This document shows, piece by piece, positions 23,066 to 36,638 of a stretch of DNA of 64,000 bases. The position numbers were made by a program, and so were the translations under genes. Every line of letters starts with the position of its first letter. The first letter of the stretch is position 1. The stretch is from Oenanthe sinensis. Taxonomy: Eukaryota > Streptophyta > Magnoliopsida > Apiales > Apiaceae. The stretch is from positions 3,973,001-4,037,000 of the forward strand of contig JAPMAC010000197.1 in the NCBI GenBank assembly GCA_028671895.1. The letters run 5' to 3'. The notes under the pieces are model-generated. The model was not told the origin of the DNA. It searched no databases and saw only the letters and a list, made by a program, of their open reading frames with translations.

Positions 23066-26000
23066 CTTACTACAAAACAATCAAGCACATAAGATACTTA
23101 CATTATGCTAGATAATTACCATTTGTCGCTTGAAACAAACACATTTTGCAATATAGATCATGGTAATTCTAAAGCATAAAACATAAGCATCCGCTAAACA
23201 CTGAACATACATTGACCGAATGACAGCATTTAACTTCTTACACTACATCTCAACAATTATCACATAAGCATATTGAAAATACTCATGACAATCAGAATGT
23301 ATGTAAGCTCGAGGTACTAGTTGCATCAGAGATCAAATACCTTTAAATATTAATACTAAAATTTATGATCTTTGACAACCCCTCGCGATGTAGTAAATTA
23401 CTTTCAATATTAGTGTTTTTGAAATAATCTTTTTGTCACTTAGTGCAGAAATTCTAAGTGACATCACTAATATCAAAAGAATGACAACTAATATTAATGG
23501 ATTTTGCAAAAGACATGTATTACATCACTTAAACTACATATTAAGTGGTTCCATTAATATTAGCATTAAACAATTAAAAGTAAATAAAATTACAATTAAT
23601 TAATATATACAAATACTTATGCTGAAACATTTTATACATATAGCATGAATAACATATGACAGCACAAAGTACGAGATCCTGGATATAAATTGACTATACA
23701 AAGAGATGCTACAATGTTAGGTCCCTAGGTCCCGGGTGATCATAGGTAATCTTATAATGATAATATTGAGTCCCGGGTGGTCACACGCCAAACATTAATC
23801 AGTTCCTAGAGATCGTAGACATCTAAATAGCATGAACACTCTCTATAAACATTATGTTTAAATAAATCAATATTAGACTAGAGTGACATACCTTAGTCAA
23901 TAGAGCTTTTACTGGTGTATGATCGTTGAATGAACAATTACTCCTCTTTGCCCTAGAGATCGAACGTTTACTCCTTTCGAGATTGAACGTTTACTCCTTT
24001 TGGACAGGAATAACTTTTCAGCTACCAGTTAACATTGTTCCTCGAAACAATACCACGCTCATCCAGACGGAAACTGCATTACCTTCAGCACCCAAATATT
24101 TTCTTGTAGATATTGGTCTTGGCAGCAGCTTCACTAAACTCAGCACTCTAGAAACCAGTAGTCTTGACACTAGCAGAGTAGAACCTTCAAAAACTCCGAA
24201 CTACCCTTCAGCTTCTGTATCAATACCAAGTGTTCATGTGGATTGATTCCTTGTGCTAAGTGTATCTGCCTCTGGTTCAATTGAGTTAGTTCCTTGATTC
24301 GAACCCTACTCAATCTTGATTAGTTAGTGCATCTTCAATCTTCATTGAATTCACTCAGAAAAACTAATGAAATACTCTTATACATGCACGGCACTACCAA
24401 TCACTACTCTACTACTCAGATTCATCAAGAACTGACTCTAGGAAATATTGTTACACAAAACCCTTTGTCATGACAGATGTGTCCTTAATGTTTCCTTAGA
24501 TTTTCAGTGGGTAGAGTAGTCTTCTTCAAATATGATTGAGATCATCTTGCATTATTTTTAAATTGACAATTTCCTTTCTAATATGCAATCACTCAATCTG
24601 GATCACTAAGTGCTCCTAAGAATCTCAACTCTTACTCAATGAGCACTGCTAGCCTTTGAACATCAAACACGACTAGTTGATCCAACTTACTGATGCTCCC
24701 CCTGTGATGCTGCTTCCAGCTTTTCTTCATTTGGTGTCATCTGATCTTGAGCCCTAAACAGGATGTCAACCTTTAGAAATTCAAAGCTAAAATCAAACGA
24801 ATGCTAGGGAGCTTGATGATGATGTTCACTGCATCTAGATCATCTTAAATCAATCACAGACTCTGTGTAAGCTCTTAACTCCAAATAAGGTAGCCTTCTA
24901 TCACACCATGTGACTTCAGGCATGATTAATCTTACTTGATGTCTTCTCTTTACATTTTTGAATGTGATTAATCACTGAGATGCTTCATCTATCGAATGCA
25001 TGAACAAACACCAAAACTAAACAGGGTAGTCTTTGACTTGACTTCCCTTCAACTGACATACTTCTTTAATGTCCTTCTTAAAAGAATTTCATTAGAAGTA
25101 GTCATTTCTCACCAACTTCATCTTCACCGTCGAATCCGTTATCTTGATAAACCAAGTATTAGTTGATAAACCAAGTGTGAGAGCATCACTTGTTGTTGCA
25201 GCTAACTCCATTCTGATAAACTTCAACGAATAGTTGACTTCATCATAAGCATTACATTTCGTGTCAGCAATAACCTCACTTCCAGTAGAGTGAGCTTCTA
25301 TTTCTCTTGACCCCGATCAATACTGTTCATCGTCGAACTGATATTAGGAAACCCTTCACAAAGAATCCCCTAGGTCTTTCTTAATATTGTGCTTCAGATC
25401 ATTCAAAAAAAAATAGGTAACCTTGCTTAACCATTTGAATACCAAAGCAAAAGTAGTTACATGCCTCGAACATGAAAATGTCAGAGATATATAACTTGTA
25501 CATGTTGAAAGATACTCTGCATTCATAAATGATTAAGACACGTGGTCCTCAATTTGATTGAGTCCAAGGGTTAGAGATATTTTTAAACATAGTTAACAAC
25601 AAAGCATTCAAGTTCAACATGCTCATTCTTATTTGACTGATCACTCATCATCTATATCAGCCTCAACAAGTAGTCTTGGCTATGAGCTCAGTGATCCCGA
25701 CCTAACTTAAGGTGGACTAGCAGTCTATAAGAATCATGTCGTACATATATGTGTTCATAGAAGAATCAATCACTTAGATTCCTAATTCTTCTAAATCACC
25801 TTTGTTGTTCACTTTAACATTATATTATCTCTAATTACCTGAGTCAATTTAAATTTAAAAATTTAATTCATGGTTTATTAAACTGACCCCTAGGCAATTC
25901 CCAAATTAGAAACAAACTCATCTTAACAAGCACATGATCAAATATAACATTTAATATAACCATGCGAGTATAAACAGATTATTGACAATGTAAACATTAA

Positions 26001-27033
26001 GGCACTTAGCATGCAGCAAATACTCTTTCCGGTAAATGTACCCCTATAAATACCTAAGACTCTATATGCTAACATGATCAATTATCGTAAAACAAGCATT
26101 AAATCACACAAGATCTAATCATGAAGTCAAATACTGATAAACAAGCAACACTAACAAACTAGCATAAGTTATCTAATTTATATAGAAATCAAGGTGAGAC
26201 ATGCATTACATCAAACTTATAATATAATGCAGTTCAGCACTTAATACTCTATAATTAAATCAAACAAGTATAAACTAGTTAGAAAGTATACCTGAGCGAT
26301 GCTTAGCATTCCATCTCGAGTGATAATCAATTGATCCAAATCAATTTCCATTCTACTGACACTCATGGAAGTATCCTTGCATTTGACCTGAATAACCAAT
26401 GATGTTCCTGCTTCAACCCAAACTGATACCTGATTGTTCTGCTTAAAGACCCCGACATAGAATGTCTCATGTTCTGCTTGAAAAGATCACTCTTCTTTGT
26501 ATGTGTGCAATAACCCCTTGATTATCATATGTCAGTGATAATCAAACCTTGTGTATTTCTGCCACTGATGTCCTTTAACCAAATCTTCAATTGTTGTTTT
26601 GGTTCTTTGACTGTTAAACTGAATTCCTTTTCAAAATCCCAAATTCTTCAGATATTGATTCGAAAATCACTGATCGAAGACTCTTCCCTAAATGAACTAA
26701 TCCCCTTTCATTAACCAAATGATCCACTGAGTAGACCGATATAGAAATACATCTCCAATGGTAAGATCAGGTCTCAACTCCATTAGAATGTTCTTCAGTC
26801 AGTTCGTTTGTCCTCAACGAACGAAGAATCAACTCCTGTTGTTTCGTTTAATAAAACATTTTGTTCAAACAGAAGTATTTAATTTTTTAGGAATTTAAAT
26901 AATCAAAATAAATTGAAAATGCATTTTTGATAAATAATAATAAATTTCTCAATTTCAAATTATAAATAAAATAAAATTCGAAAAGAAAGTTTTGATATAG
27001 AGATAACAAAATTTTTAAGGTATATTAAATAAT

Positions 27034-27770
27034 CCTGAAAAAGAAATTGTTTCAAATCAAAATTAATTTCCAAAGAATTTTATAGAATTTATAATCCAAA
27101 ACAGTTTCAATTATAATTAAAATAAAACAGATTGAAAATATAAGTTTGATATAAAAATAATAAATTTTCAAGTCATCTTAGATATTTTTGAAAATAAATT
27201 ATTTCAACTAAAATGATTTTCCAAAAAGCTTTATGAGATTTATAATTAAAACTTCCAAGCTTAAATTATAATTAAAATAAAACAACTCGAAACCATAATT
27301 TTGAAATAGAAATACTAAATTCTCAAAACATTTAAAATGTTCATGAAAATAAATTATTTCAATCCAAAAATATTTTCCAAAGAGTTTTATAAAATTTATA
27401 ATTAAAGTTTTATGAAAAATAAATTATTAAACCTCAAAAATAATTCTCAAAATACTTTTAAGAATATTAAACTCAAAAAAAATTAAATTGGATTTTAAGA
27501 TTAATTTTAGTTTTCAAATTAATAAAATTCTTAACTAAGAATATTAAAAATATAAAATATTTGACTCTAAAATTTAAAAGAAAATAAAATATTTTCCAAG
27601 ATGAAAGATAAACTTGAAAAATAAATTATTTAAATTTAAAAATTATTTTCAAAATATTTTATATAATTAAATTCAAATTTAATTATTAAATTAATTATTA
27701 AACTAAAAACAATTTGAGAGAAAAACAATTTTTGTTTTAAATAAAAGTTAAACTATGTAGCCATGTGCAT
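27034..27770 (-). other. AT-rich interior stretch unique to LARD-2
   Basis: Very A/T-rich DNA with many AATAAATTATTT-like words, between the array and the part shared with LARD-1. LARD-1 has lost this stretch. No ORF or other feature seen. Confidence 0.6.
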
Positions 27771-29290
27771 GTTGAAACAGCCCTCTAAGTAGAACTTCTA
27801 CATAGGAATGTTCTACATAGACTCTATCTCGAACAGCAAGTAGAACTTCTACATAGGAATGTTCTACATAGACTCTATCTCGAACACCAAGTAGAACTTC
27901 TACATAGGAATGTTCTATATAGGCTCTATCTAGAACATTAAGTAGAACTTCTGACTTAGAAAATATTTCTAACTCCAGAATTTCTACTTAGGTTCTATCT
28001 AGAACATTAAGTAGAATATTCTACATAGAAATGTTCTACTTAGGTTCTATCTAGAACATTAAGTAGAATATTCTACATAGAAATGTTCTACTTAGGTTCT
28101 ATCTAGAACATTAAGTAGAACTTCTGACTTAGAAAATATTTCTAACTCCAGAATTTCTACTTAGGTTCTATCTAGAACATTAAGTAGAATATTCTACATA
28201 GAAATGTTCTACTTGGGTTCTATCTAGAACATTAAGTAGAATATTCTACATAGAAATGTTCTACTTAGGTTCTATCTAGAACATTAAGTAGAATATTCTA
28301 CATAGAAATGTTCTACTTAGGTTCTATCTAGAACATTAAGTAGAACTTCTGACTTAGAAAATATTTCTAACTCCAGAATGTTCTACTTAGGTTCTATCTA
28401 GAACATTAAGTAGAATATTCTACATAGAAATGTTCTACTTAGGTTCTATCTAGAACATTAAGTAGAATATTCTACATAGAAATGTTCTACTTAGGTTCTA
28501 TCTAGAACATTAAGTAGAACTTCTGACTTAGAAAATATTTCTAACTCCAGAATGTTCTACTTAGGTTCTATCTAGAACATTTAGTAGAATATTCTACATA
28601 GAAATGTTCTACTTAGGTTCTATCTAGAACATTAAGTAGAACTTCTGACTTAGAAAATATCTCTAACTCCAGAATGTTCTACTTAGGTTCTATCTAGAAC
28701 ATTAAGTAGAATATTCTACATAGAAATGTTCTACTTAGGTTCTATTTAGAACATTAAGTAGAACTTCTGACTTAGAAAATATTTCTAACTCCAGAATGTT
28801 CTACTTAGGTTCTATCTAGAACATTAAGTAGAATATTCTACATTGAAATGTTCTACTTAGGTTCTATCTAGAACATTAAGTAGAACTTCTGACTTAGAAA
28901 ATATTTCTAACTCCAGAATTTCTACTTAGGTTCTATCTAGAACATTAAGTAGAATATTCTACATAGAAATGTTCTACTTAGGTTCTATCTAGAACATTAA
29001 GTAGAACTTCTGACTTAGAAAATATTTCTAACTCCAGAATTTCTACTTAGGTTCTATCTAGAACATTAAGTAGAATATTCTACATAGAAATGTTCTACTT
29101 AGGTTCTATCTAGAACATTAAGTAGAACTTCTGACTTAGAAAATATTTCTAACTCCAGAATTTCTACTTAGGTTCTATCTAGAACATTAAGTAGAATATT
29201 CTACATAGAAATGTTCTACTTAGCCATCTCGAATATCTATCTCGAATATTCTACATAGGAATGTTCTACTTGGCCATCTAGAACATTTTG
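27771..29290 (-). repeat. LARD 5' array of palindromic A (52-bp) and B (about 70-bp) units
   Basis: About 1.5 kb of tandem units located shortly after the primer site. All units share a TTCTACTTAGGTTCTATC core. A units (52 bp) continue with the 14-bp perfect palindrome GTAGAATATTCTAC flanked by GAACATT and AATGTTC. B units (68-70 bp) continue with AGAACTTCTGACTTAG and AAAATATTTCTAACTCCAG. Reading from 27940 rightward the order is roughly B AA B AAA B AA B, followed by alternating A and B units. The left end (27771-27930) holds three more diverged units with GACTCTATCTCGAACA. There are no unique spacers, so it is not CRISPR-like. Confidence 0.9.
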
Positions 29291-29405
29291 TACTTAGAAA
29301 AATTTCGGGCTTCAAAAAAATTCTGGATGCCCAGTGAACCAATTGTACCCTCTTTAATCTCAAAAATAAAAATAGATCCAATCGATTTGTATGTCAATCG
29401 AGTAG

Positions 29406-29419
29406 CTCTGATACCAATT
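29406..29419 (-). promoter_or_regulatory. LARD-2 primer binding site
   Basis: Minus strand reads ATTGGTATCAGAGC directly after the 5' LTR. TGGTATCAGAG is the usual initiator-Met tRNA primer site of plant copia elements and is shared with H, N and R here. Confidence 0.9.
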
Positions 29420-30885
29420 GTTGGGTCCCGGAGATCGTAGAGGGGGGGTGAATACGATTCCCAATTAAAATTATGACTATTAATTATTTTTGGGACAACA
29501 TAAAATTTACTTTGGTTCAAACCCGGGTACTGTTCATCATCTTCTTCAACCTCAAGAACACCATTAAAATAACCAAGATAATGAACGGTAAATCATCCAA
29601 AACACACAACACAACAAGATCCAAGAATATAACTTTATATTCATTGAAGTGGGGTAGATGCTACAACAAGTTCAAGAACAAAAGCTCCAGAACACAACAA
29701 AGAAATGATTTTTGGCTCCTCTAAAAATATTTCAAATTCTAGATCTAGGAGACAAAAATCAAACCTATCTTCTAAACAAGATTTAGTAATGTTTACAATA
29801 GAAGAATAGATGAGTGGTGAAACAAAGAAATTCATGGCCCCATAATATTCAAGATATGGAGTATGGCCATGGGGGAGAGAGAAAATAATTTTCTCTCTCT
29901 CTCCCCATTTTTTTCTCTTCCGAATGCTACTGCATATGTTGTAATGAAGATGAGGACTTGGTTTCTTTTAGTATATTAAAAAAGATGTTGCTTTTTACTT
30001 TTCCACCTTTTACTCTTGTCCACTCAAATCTTTTCTTCAAAGTCATGTGCCAAGCATGCCTTTGGAAATATTTAATGTAAAAGTAATATTTAATAAATAT
30101 ATAAAATATAAATAAAGAATATCTTTATTTATAAAATATATAAATAATTAAATAAATACTTTATTTAATTAAATTAAATATTTCCATTCCACTCTTCAAT
30201 TTGTGTAGACTTCCTTATCCAAATACTTGGCCCCGTATACGTGACTCCACCATGTCCAAGTATTTGGCCTTCTAATATGTGAAACTTTAGTAAGATCCAA
30301 TCAGGTTGTGCCGTCTGTCCCTTATCCATTAGGTTGGCATTTCTCCAACACTGATTTACCACCTTTGTTGATCCTCCACTTGACTCAAGAAAACCAACAA
30401 CTTTAGAATGATTAAAATCATATTAACCGACGAGAGCTTGCCTCCAATGTCCTGACACTTGATGCAACGGTCTGGTTCATAAGTGACTAGTCTTGATAGG
30501 GGCTCTTGATTCCGAACATGATTCCACATTCTTCTTTGCAAACCTTACTTGTTGCTTCGATTGTAATGCACTAAAATCGTCATAGACTAAGACAATCTTC
30601 TGTAGCTTCCACATCCTTGAATAGATGTCAACATCTTTTATTCTCCACTGAGGCATGAACATGTTAATGAACTTCTTCCAGTGAGCTTCAAGTCTGTAGA
30701 TGATCCTTTGATACTTTGTCTTAACTGAACTCTGTGATCCAAAATTTCTGTGCACCTGCATATTATTACATGTCCTGTTCTATTGTTGAGTTATCATCAA
30801 CCATTACATAGAGATTACATTTAGCATTTCTAGTACACATGAAAGTGCAGTGAGTTACTTCCCTTCACTCCTATCTCCCCTTTCA
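29420..30885 (-). repeat. LARD-2 5' LTR
   Basis: 1466 bp, same length as the 3' LTR at 16473-17938 and differing by about 16 substitutions by eye. The conserved LTR block lies near 30462-30535. The U5 end contains the GAGGGGGGGTGAATACG run on the plus strand of the window. Confidence 0.93.
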
Positions 30886-30974
30886 CAAAATTTTGCAATA
30901 ATAATTAATCACAGTATGTTAAGACAGGGACTATAATTAAAGTACATACCTTGCTTCTTGTAATTTTTGATCAC

Positions 30975-33900
30975 TTACATATTTAACATACCTAATTCAC
31001 CTACCAGTCTGAGAAAGGTAGACTCATCAAGTGGTTTTGATAAAATGTCTGCAATCTGTCTGTCAGTTGGAACATAGTGAAGTGTCACAGTACCATTTTC
31101 AACATGTTCTCTAATAAAGTGATACCTGACATCAATGTGCTTTGTTATGGAGTGTTGGACTGGATTCTCTGCAATTTTAATAGTACTAGTATTATCACAA
31201 TACATAGGAATATTTGAGAATGTTAGTCTATAATCAAGTAATTGATTTCTCATCCACAGAATTTGAGCACAGCAACTTCCAGCAGCAATGTATTCAACCT
31301 CAGCTGTTGAGGTTGATAAAGTTTGTTGTTTCTTGCTAAACCAAGAAATTAATCTGTTGCCAAGAAACTGGCATTGTCCTGTTGTGCTTTTCCTGTCTAC
31401 TTTGCATCCTGCATAGTCAGAATCGGAATAGCCAATTAATGAAAAATCTGACTCTCTAGGATACCAAAGTCCAAGAGTTTGTGCCCTCTTGAGATATCTA
31501 ATAATTCTTTTCACAGCTATTAAGTGTGATTCTCTAGGGTCAGCTTGAAATCTGGCACACAGACAAGTTACAAACATTATATCTGGTCTACTAGAAGTTA
31601 AATATAATAATGAGCCAATCATACCTCTGTAGCTAGTGTTGTCAACTTTCTTACCCTTTGGGTCAGAGTCTAGCTTAGTAGCTATTGACATGGGAGTTTT
31701 AGCAGTTGCAGAATCTTGCATATCAAACTTCTTCAACAGTTCTTTTACATACTTTGTTTGATTGATGAAAATTCCATCATCATTCTGTTTGACTTGAAGC
31801 CCCAAAAAGAAGTTTAATTCTCCCATCATGCTCATTTCATAATTTGACTGCATTAGTTGACTAAACTTTTCACAGAAATTATCATTAGTAGATCCAAATA
31901 TAATATCATCAACATAAATTTGGACAAGAAAAATATCACCTTTATATTTTCTAATAAAGAGAGTTTTGTCAATGGTACCTCTTGTGAATCCATTTTTAAG
32001 AAGAAATTTTGAAAGAGTTTCATACCATGCTCTAGGTGCTTGCTTCAATCCATATAGTGCCTTGTCTAACCTGTAAACATGATCAGGAAACTTTGGATCA
32101 ACAAATCCTGGTGGTTGCTCCACATAGACTTCTTCTTCCAATTCTCCATTTAAGAATGCACTTTTCACATCCATCTGAAACACCTTGAATTTGGAATGAG
32201 CTGCAAAGGCCAGAAACATTCTGATAGCTTCCAATCTTGCTACTGGTGCAAAAGTTTCATCATAGTCAATTCCTTCCTCCTGTGAGTATCCTTTTGCAAC
32301 TAACCTTGCTTTATTTCTTACTACATTTCCATTCTCATCAAGTTTATTTCTGTACACCCATTTTGCACCAAAAACTGATCTATTTCTAGGTCTTGGTACA
32401 AGTTTCCACACTTTATTTCTCTCAAATTCATTCAATTCTTCTTGCATTGCAATAATCCAATCAGGATCTTGCAAGACTTCCTCAATTTTCTTGGGTTCAT
32501 TCTTTGAGAGGAAACAGCTATAAAGACATTCATTTTGAGTGGTTGTTCTTGTTTGTACACCACTCTCAGGATCACCAATTATGAAGTCAGGAGTGTGATT
32601 CCTTGTCCATTTTCTAGCAGGTGGAAGATTGGTTCTTGAACTTGAAGCTCCCCCTAAGTCATTTGCATCTTCTGTATTTGAGTGAAATTCAAATGAAGAG
32701 GCTCCCCCTAAATTGCTTGACTCTGAAAAGGGTTCGGAGTTGCTTGATCCAAACCCTGATGAGTTAGACTCTGTCTGTCTAGACTCTGTCTGGATAGACT
32801 CTGTCTGGGTAGACCCTGACCTGTTAGAATCTGAATTATTTGGAGTTGAATTTTCTGGCTCCCCCTCAGAGTGTGCAGGTTCCTGTGTTGGTTCAGGATT
32901 TACTTGAGGGTCTGCATCCTCTTCTTCTTCATTTATCTCAGAACTTTTTAGATTTTCAAATTCTAGTGTAGTAGTCTCTGACTCATCCTGCAATCCTGTA
33001 CACTTTTTATCATCAAATGCAACATGAATAGATTCTATAACAATTTTGGTTCTGAGATTAACACTCTGAATGCTTTTGTGTTCGACGCATATCCAAGAAA
33101 AATTGATTCATCTGCCTTGGCTTCAAATTTGCTTAGATTTTCAGGATGTACTTTCAGTACATAACACTTGCATCCAAATATGTGAAAGTGTTTCACACTT
33201 GGATTCTTGTCCTTTATCATTTCATAGGGAGTCTTTCCATGCATGTTTATTAAAGTGCAGTTTTGAGTGAAACATGCTGTATTGACTGCCTCATCCCAAA
33301 AATATACTGGTAGCTTAGACTCTGCCAACATTGTTCTGGCAGCTTCTATGAGTGTTCTATTCTTTCTCTCCACAACTCCATTTTGTTGAGGAGTTCCTGG
33401 CGCAGAAAATTGTTGAGTAATTCCCTTTGATGCACAGTAGTCTTCCATGATTGAATTCTTTAATTCAGTACCATTGTCACTCCTTAGAACTCTAACTGTT
33501 TTCTTTGATTTTCTTTCCAGAAAAATGATATGGTCTATTATGTGTCGTGGGGCTTCATCCTTTGAATGTAGAAAGAAAAACCATGTGAATCTTGTAAAAT
33601 CATCTGCAATAACAAGAGTATATTTCTTTTTGTTAATTGACATAACATTTACTGGACCAAATAAATCAAGATGCAATAAATAAAAGGGTTCAGAAATGGT
33701 GTTTATTGTCTTGCTCTTGAAGGATGATTTCCTTTGTTTTCCAAGTTGACATGCTTCACAAAGTCCATCTTGCACAAAATCAACCTGTGGTAATCCTCTT
33801 ACAAGATTCTGTTTAACCAACTTGTTGAGTGTTTTGAAGTTGATGTGTGACAGTTTCTTGTGCCATTTCCAGCTTTCTTCAGTTGAGGCCTTGCTGTATA

Positions 33901-34291
33901 GACGTGTGACTTCACTGTGTATACAATCCTCCAAGCTGGCTTCATAAATGTTACCATGTCTGTGTCCTTTGAAAACCAACATGCCTGTTTCTTTGTGAGT
34001 CACTAGTCACTCTTTGTTGTCAAAGCCAGTATGGTAACCTTTATCTCCAAGTTGACTTATGCTTATTAAATTGTGCCTTAAGCCATCAACTAGAGCTACT
34101 TGTTCAATGATGACATTCCCAAGTACAATCTTGCCATATCCCAGTGTTTGTCCTTTGTTGCCATCTTCAAAGGATACTTCTGGGCCAGCCATTTCCTCAA
34201 AGTCTGTAAGCAGGGATTTCTTTCCAGTCATATGTCCTGAGCATCCACTGTCCAGGATTAGGGTTACTTTCTTTACCCTGGTTCCCTGCAT
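30975..34291 (-). pseudogene. pol: H pol: protease, integrase, reverse transcriptase, RNase H
   Basis: Replication and integration enzymes of H. Protease motif DSGCSGHMTG near the start; gag-pre-integrase HHCC region (HKKLSHINF ... CEACQLGKQ); integrase core with DLFGPVNVM, RSDNGTELKN and GTPQQNGVVERKN; RT with KARLVAKGYSQEEG, VKSAFLNGELEE and YVDDIIFGS; RNase H with YSDSDYAGCKVDRKS and TAEVEYIAAG (TAEAEY is usual). It ends LVGELGMLNM. A TGA at 34004-34006 interrupts it just before THKETGMLVFKG. A one-base deletion near 33060 (GTGTT for GTGTTT) shifts the frame between integrase and RT. The integrase-RT linker carries three GGGGGAG tracts. Pol is in the -1 frame relative to gag. Confidence 0.93.
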
Positions 34292-34302
34292 ACATAAAGC
34301 AA

Positions 34303-36603
34303 CTAGTTAGATGTTTTGAGGACCCAAACAATTTTGGATCCTTTTCTACTAATTTTAGGAGAAACAGGCTTAACAATTTTCACCTTTGGCTTACCTGTCT
34401 CTTTTGTTGCTCTAGACTCTGGTGGAGTCTTAACAGTGTCATACCAACTTTTATCAATAGAAGATTTTAGCTCATAAAAATTGTAATATAAATCATGATA
34501 GTCCCTACACATATAAATAGAATGAAATATGCTACCACAATGATAACAAGGTTTCTGTGGTATGTAGTGACTTTTCAGAGTCTGAGAAGGACTAGACTCT
34601 GATTTCATCTCAATTTTTGTTTTACAATCTATAGCTAAATGGTTGTGGTTGCCACATCTATAACACTTCTTTCTAGGAGCATTAGGATCTTTTTGATAAT
34701 TATTAGCCTTATTGATGCCTTCCTTACCATTCCTATTTCTCCTAGTTTTGGTAGACTCTATTAAGTTCTCTAGCCTTTCTTTCAACTTAGACTTAGACAA
34801 GTACCCTATGTTTATATTTTTCTTAGAGTTATTTGCTCCTGTTTCATCTGTCTTTTTGTCAACAACAGGGGGACTATTGACAGATGAGTTTGTGGTTTAA
34901 GTTTTTTCTTTAGGGATCACAAACTTAACAGGAACAAATGTACTTTTGTCTTTAGTCTTATTAAATTTGCTAGCTTCTTCATTGTTATCATTCTCAACAA
35001 TAGGTCTTTTTTCTTGACTCTTGTTATAGCCTAGACCAGCAGTTTGACACACGTTTTGATTATTGAGAATTTCTTGAACTTTTCTTCCAGAGTCTGTCCA
35101 AACTTTAAACTTAAGCCTTTCTTCTTCTAGTTCTTTCCTAACATAGTCATAGGCTTTCAAAATTTCAGTGTAGTTATGACTATATTTCTCAGAATCCTTT
35201 TTGTATTGTTCCATTAATAATAACTCAGACTCTAAATGACCATTCCTTTTAGTTAAGGTTAAATTTTCTTCTCCCAACCTTTCACTTTCACTAGTGAGAG
35301 ACCTACATGTTGTCATTATTTTATTAACCTCACTTTTCACAATCTCTATGCCATCAGAGTCTAAATTAATTAAGGATTCAGGAGTAAAGATTGATACCTG
35401 AGTTTTAGGAGATCAGGGTTCTTTGGGAGACTGTGATTTTCTTGAGGAGGATGCCATCAATGCTAGATTTTCATAATCAATTTCATCCTTTGAGCTTGAG
35501 TCTGCCCAATCCTTTTCTGTTGGTAGAAGTGCTTTTCCTTTTCCTTGACTTTTTGACTTTCTACATTCACTGGCAAAGTGTCCCAATATTCCACAGTTGA
35601 AACATTTGACCTTTGCTTTGTCAAGTTTGATTATTGTACTCTTGCTCTTCTCAACCTTCTCATCTTCCTTCTTAAATGATGGCCTTTTGCTAAATTTGCC
35701 AGTTCTTTTATTGAATTTCATTCTTTTGAAATTTTTAGCAAACATAGCCATCATTTGACTTAGATCAAACTCTTCATCAGAATCAGAGTCTGCGTCAGTA
35801 GACTCTGACTCCACAGCAACTTTACCCTTCTTTCTAGAATCCTTGATTCTTGCTTCTGTGGGTTGTTCCTGTTGTTCTTTCTCAGACTCCATCAAGAGTG
35901 CCACAGATTTTGTCTTTACAGACTTCTTATTCTTTCTCTGTTGCATCTCCAAATCATATGTCTTGAGTCTACCATACAATTCTTCTAGAGTTAGTTCATC
36001 TAAATCTCTAGCTTCCCTTATGGCTGTAGTCTTATTGTCCCACTCTTCAGGAAGTGCTCTCAGAAACTTGGTGTTTGTATCTTCGAAATCATAAACCTTA
36101 CCAAGCATAGCCATTTCATTCAAGAGTTTTGTAAACCTATCATACATCTCAGTGATAGATTCTCCAGATTTTGCTTCAAAGTACTCATACTCTTGAATTA
36201 GCAAAGACCTAGCATTCTTATTGACATCTTTAGTCCCTTGACAGTGCACCTCAAGTTTTGTCCACATCTCCTTAGCAGTCTTGCATGATATGACACAGTT
36301 AGTTAGAACAGAATCCAAACTGTTAAAGAGAATGTTCTTTACTTTTGTCTCCTTAAGGACATTTTCCTTGTCCTCTTTTGTCCATTCAGCCTTTGGTTTC
36401 TCAACGAGGTGTTCTTCGGTTATTTTGCCTTCCTCGTTGATTTGAGGCATAATTTTTAAGGGCACAAATGGTCCTTCATTAATCCTGTCAAGATAGTCAG
36501 GGTCTGTTGCTTCCAGATGGTGCAGCATCTTAACCTTCCAGTGGGTGAACTCGTTTCTCTTAAGCATAAGAATCTTAGAATTGCCATCTTTGTTTCCAGA
36601 CAT
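34303..36603 (-). pseudogene. gag: H gag polyprotein
   Basis: Capsid/nucleocapsid precursor. ATG at 36603 (MSGNKDGNSKILMLKRNEF), about 24 nt after the primer site. N-terminal gag domain with WTKLEVHCQGTKDV and EEWDNKTTAIREARDLDEL, a first CCHC knuckle (CFNCGILGHFASEC), then a coiled-coil region and two more knuckles near the C-terminus (CYRCGNHNHLAIDC, CYHCGSIFHSIYMC). One frame covers 767 codons, broken by TGA at 35413-35415 and TAA at 34897-34899, both explicable by C-to-T changes. It ends IVWVLKTSN-stop, the position where N and R end with WVPKNT and WVPKKT. Confidence 0.9.
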
Positions 36604-36627
36604 CTTTGATCGATTTTAAACGTTAGT

Positions 36628-36638
36628 CTCTGATACCA
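36628..36638 (-). promoter_or_regulatory. H primer binding site
   Basis: Minus strand TGGTATCAGAG, two bases inside the LTR end at 36641. It matches the initiator-Met-type primer site of the other elements for 11 bases. Confidence 0.9.

Larger units (their letters stand above)
17954..27033 (-). other. LARD-2 non-coding interior (part shared with LARD-1)
   Basis: Reverse-complement counterpart of 5231-13206. No retroviral protein domain was seen in any frame. It differs from LARD-1 by a 1.3-kb tandem duplication (20438-23065) and a deletion of about 225 bp near 24953. Small ORFs at 19228-19545, 20297-20539 and 23926-24246 (plus strand, antisense to the element) and 19799-19593 (sense) are of unknown meaning. 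Confidence 0.85.
16473..30885 (-). mobile_element. LARD-2: complete non-autonomous SIRE-type element, minus strand
   Basis: Two 1466-bp LTRs (16473-17938 and 29420-30885) flanked by CAAAA at 16468-16472 and 30886-30890. On the minus strand it reads 5' LTR, primer site (29418-29406), a palindromic repeat array (29290-27771), about 9.8 kb without gag or pol, polypurine tract, 3' LTR. By eye the LTRs differ by about 1%, so it is of similar age to or slightly younger than LARD-1. It inserted into the H spacer between pol and the extra ORF. LTR termini, primer site, PPT and the 70-bp LTR block tie it to N, which suggests SIRE-type proteins mobilise it. Confidence 0.95.

Noticed and set aside
27771..29290. 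CRISPR-like regularly spaced repeats
   Set aside because: The units are directly adjacent 52/70-bp repeats with no unique spacers, inside a plant LTR element with primer site and LTR close by; no cas gene.
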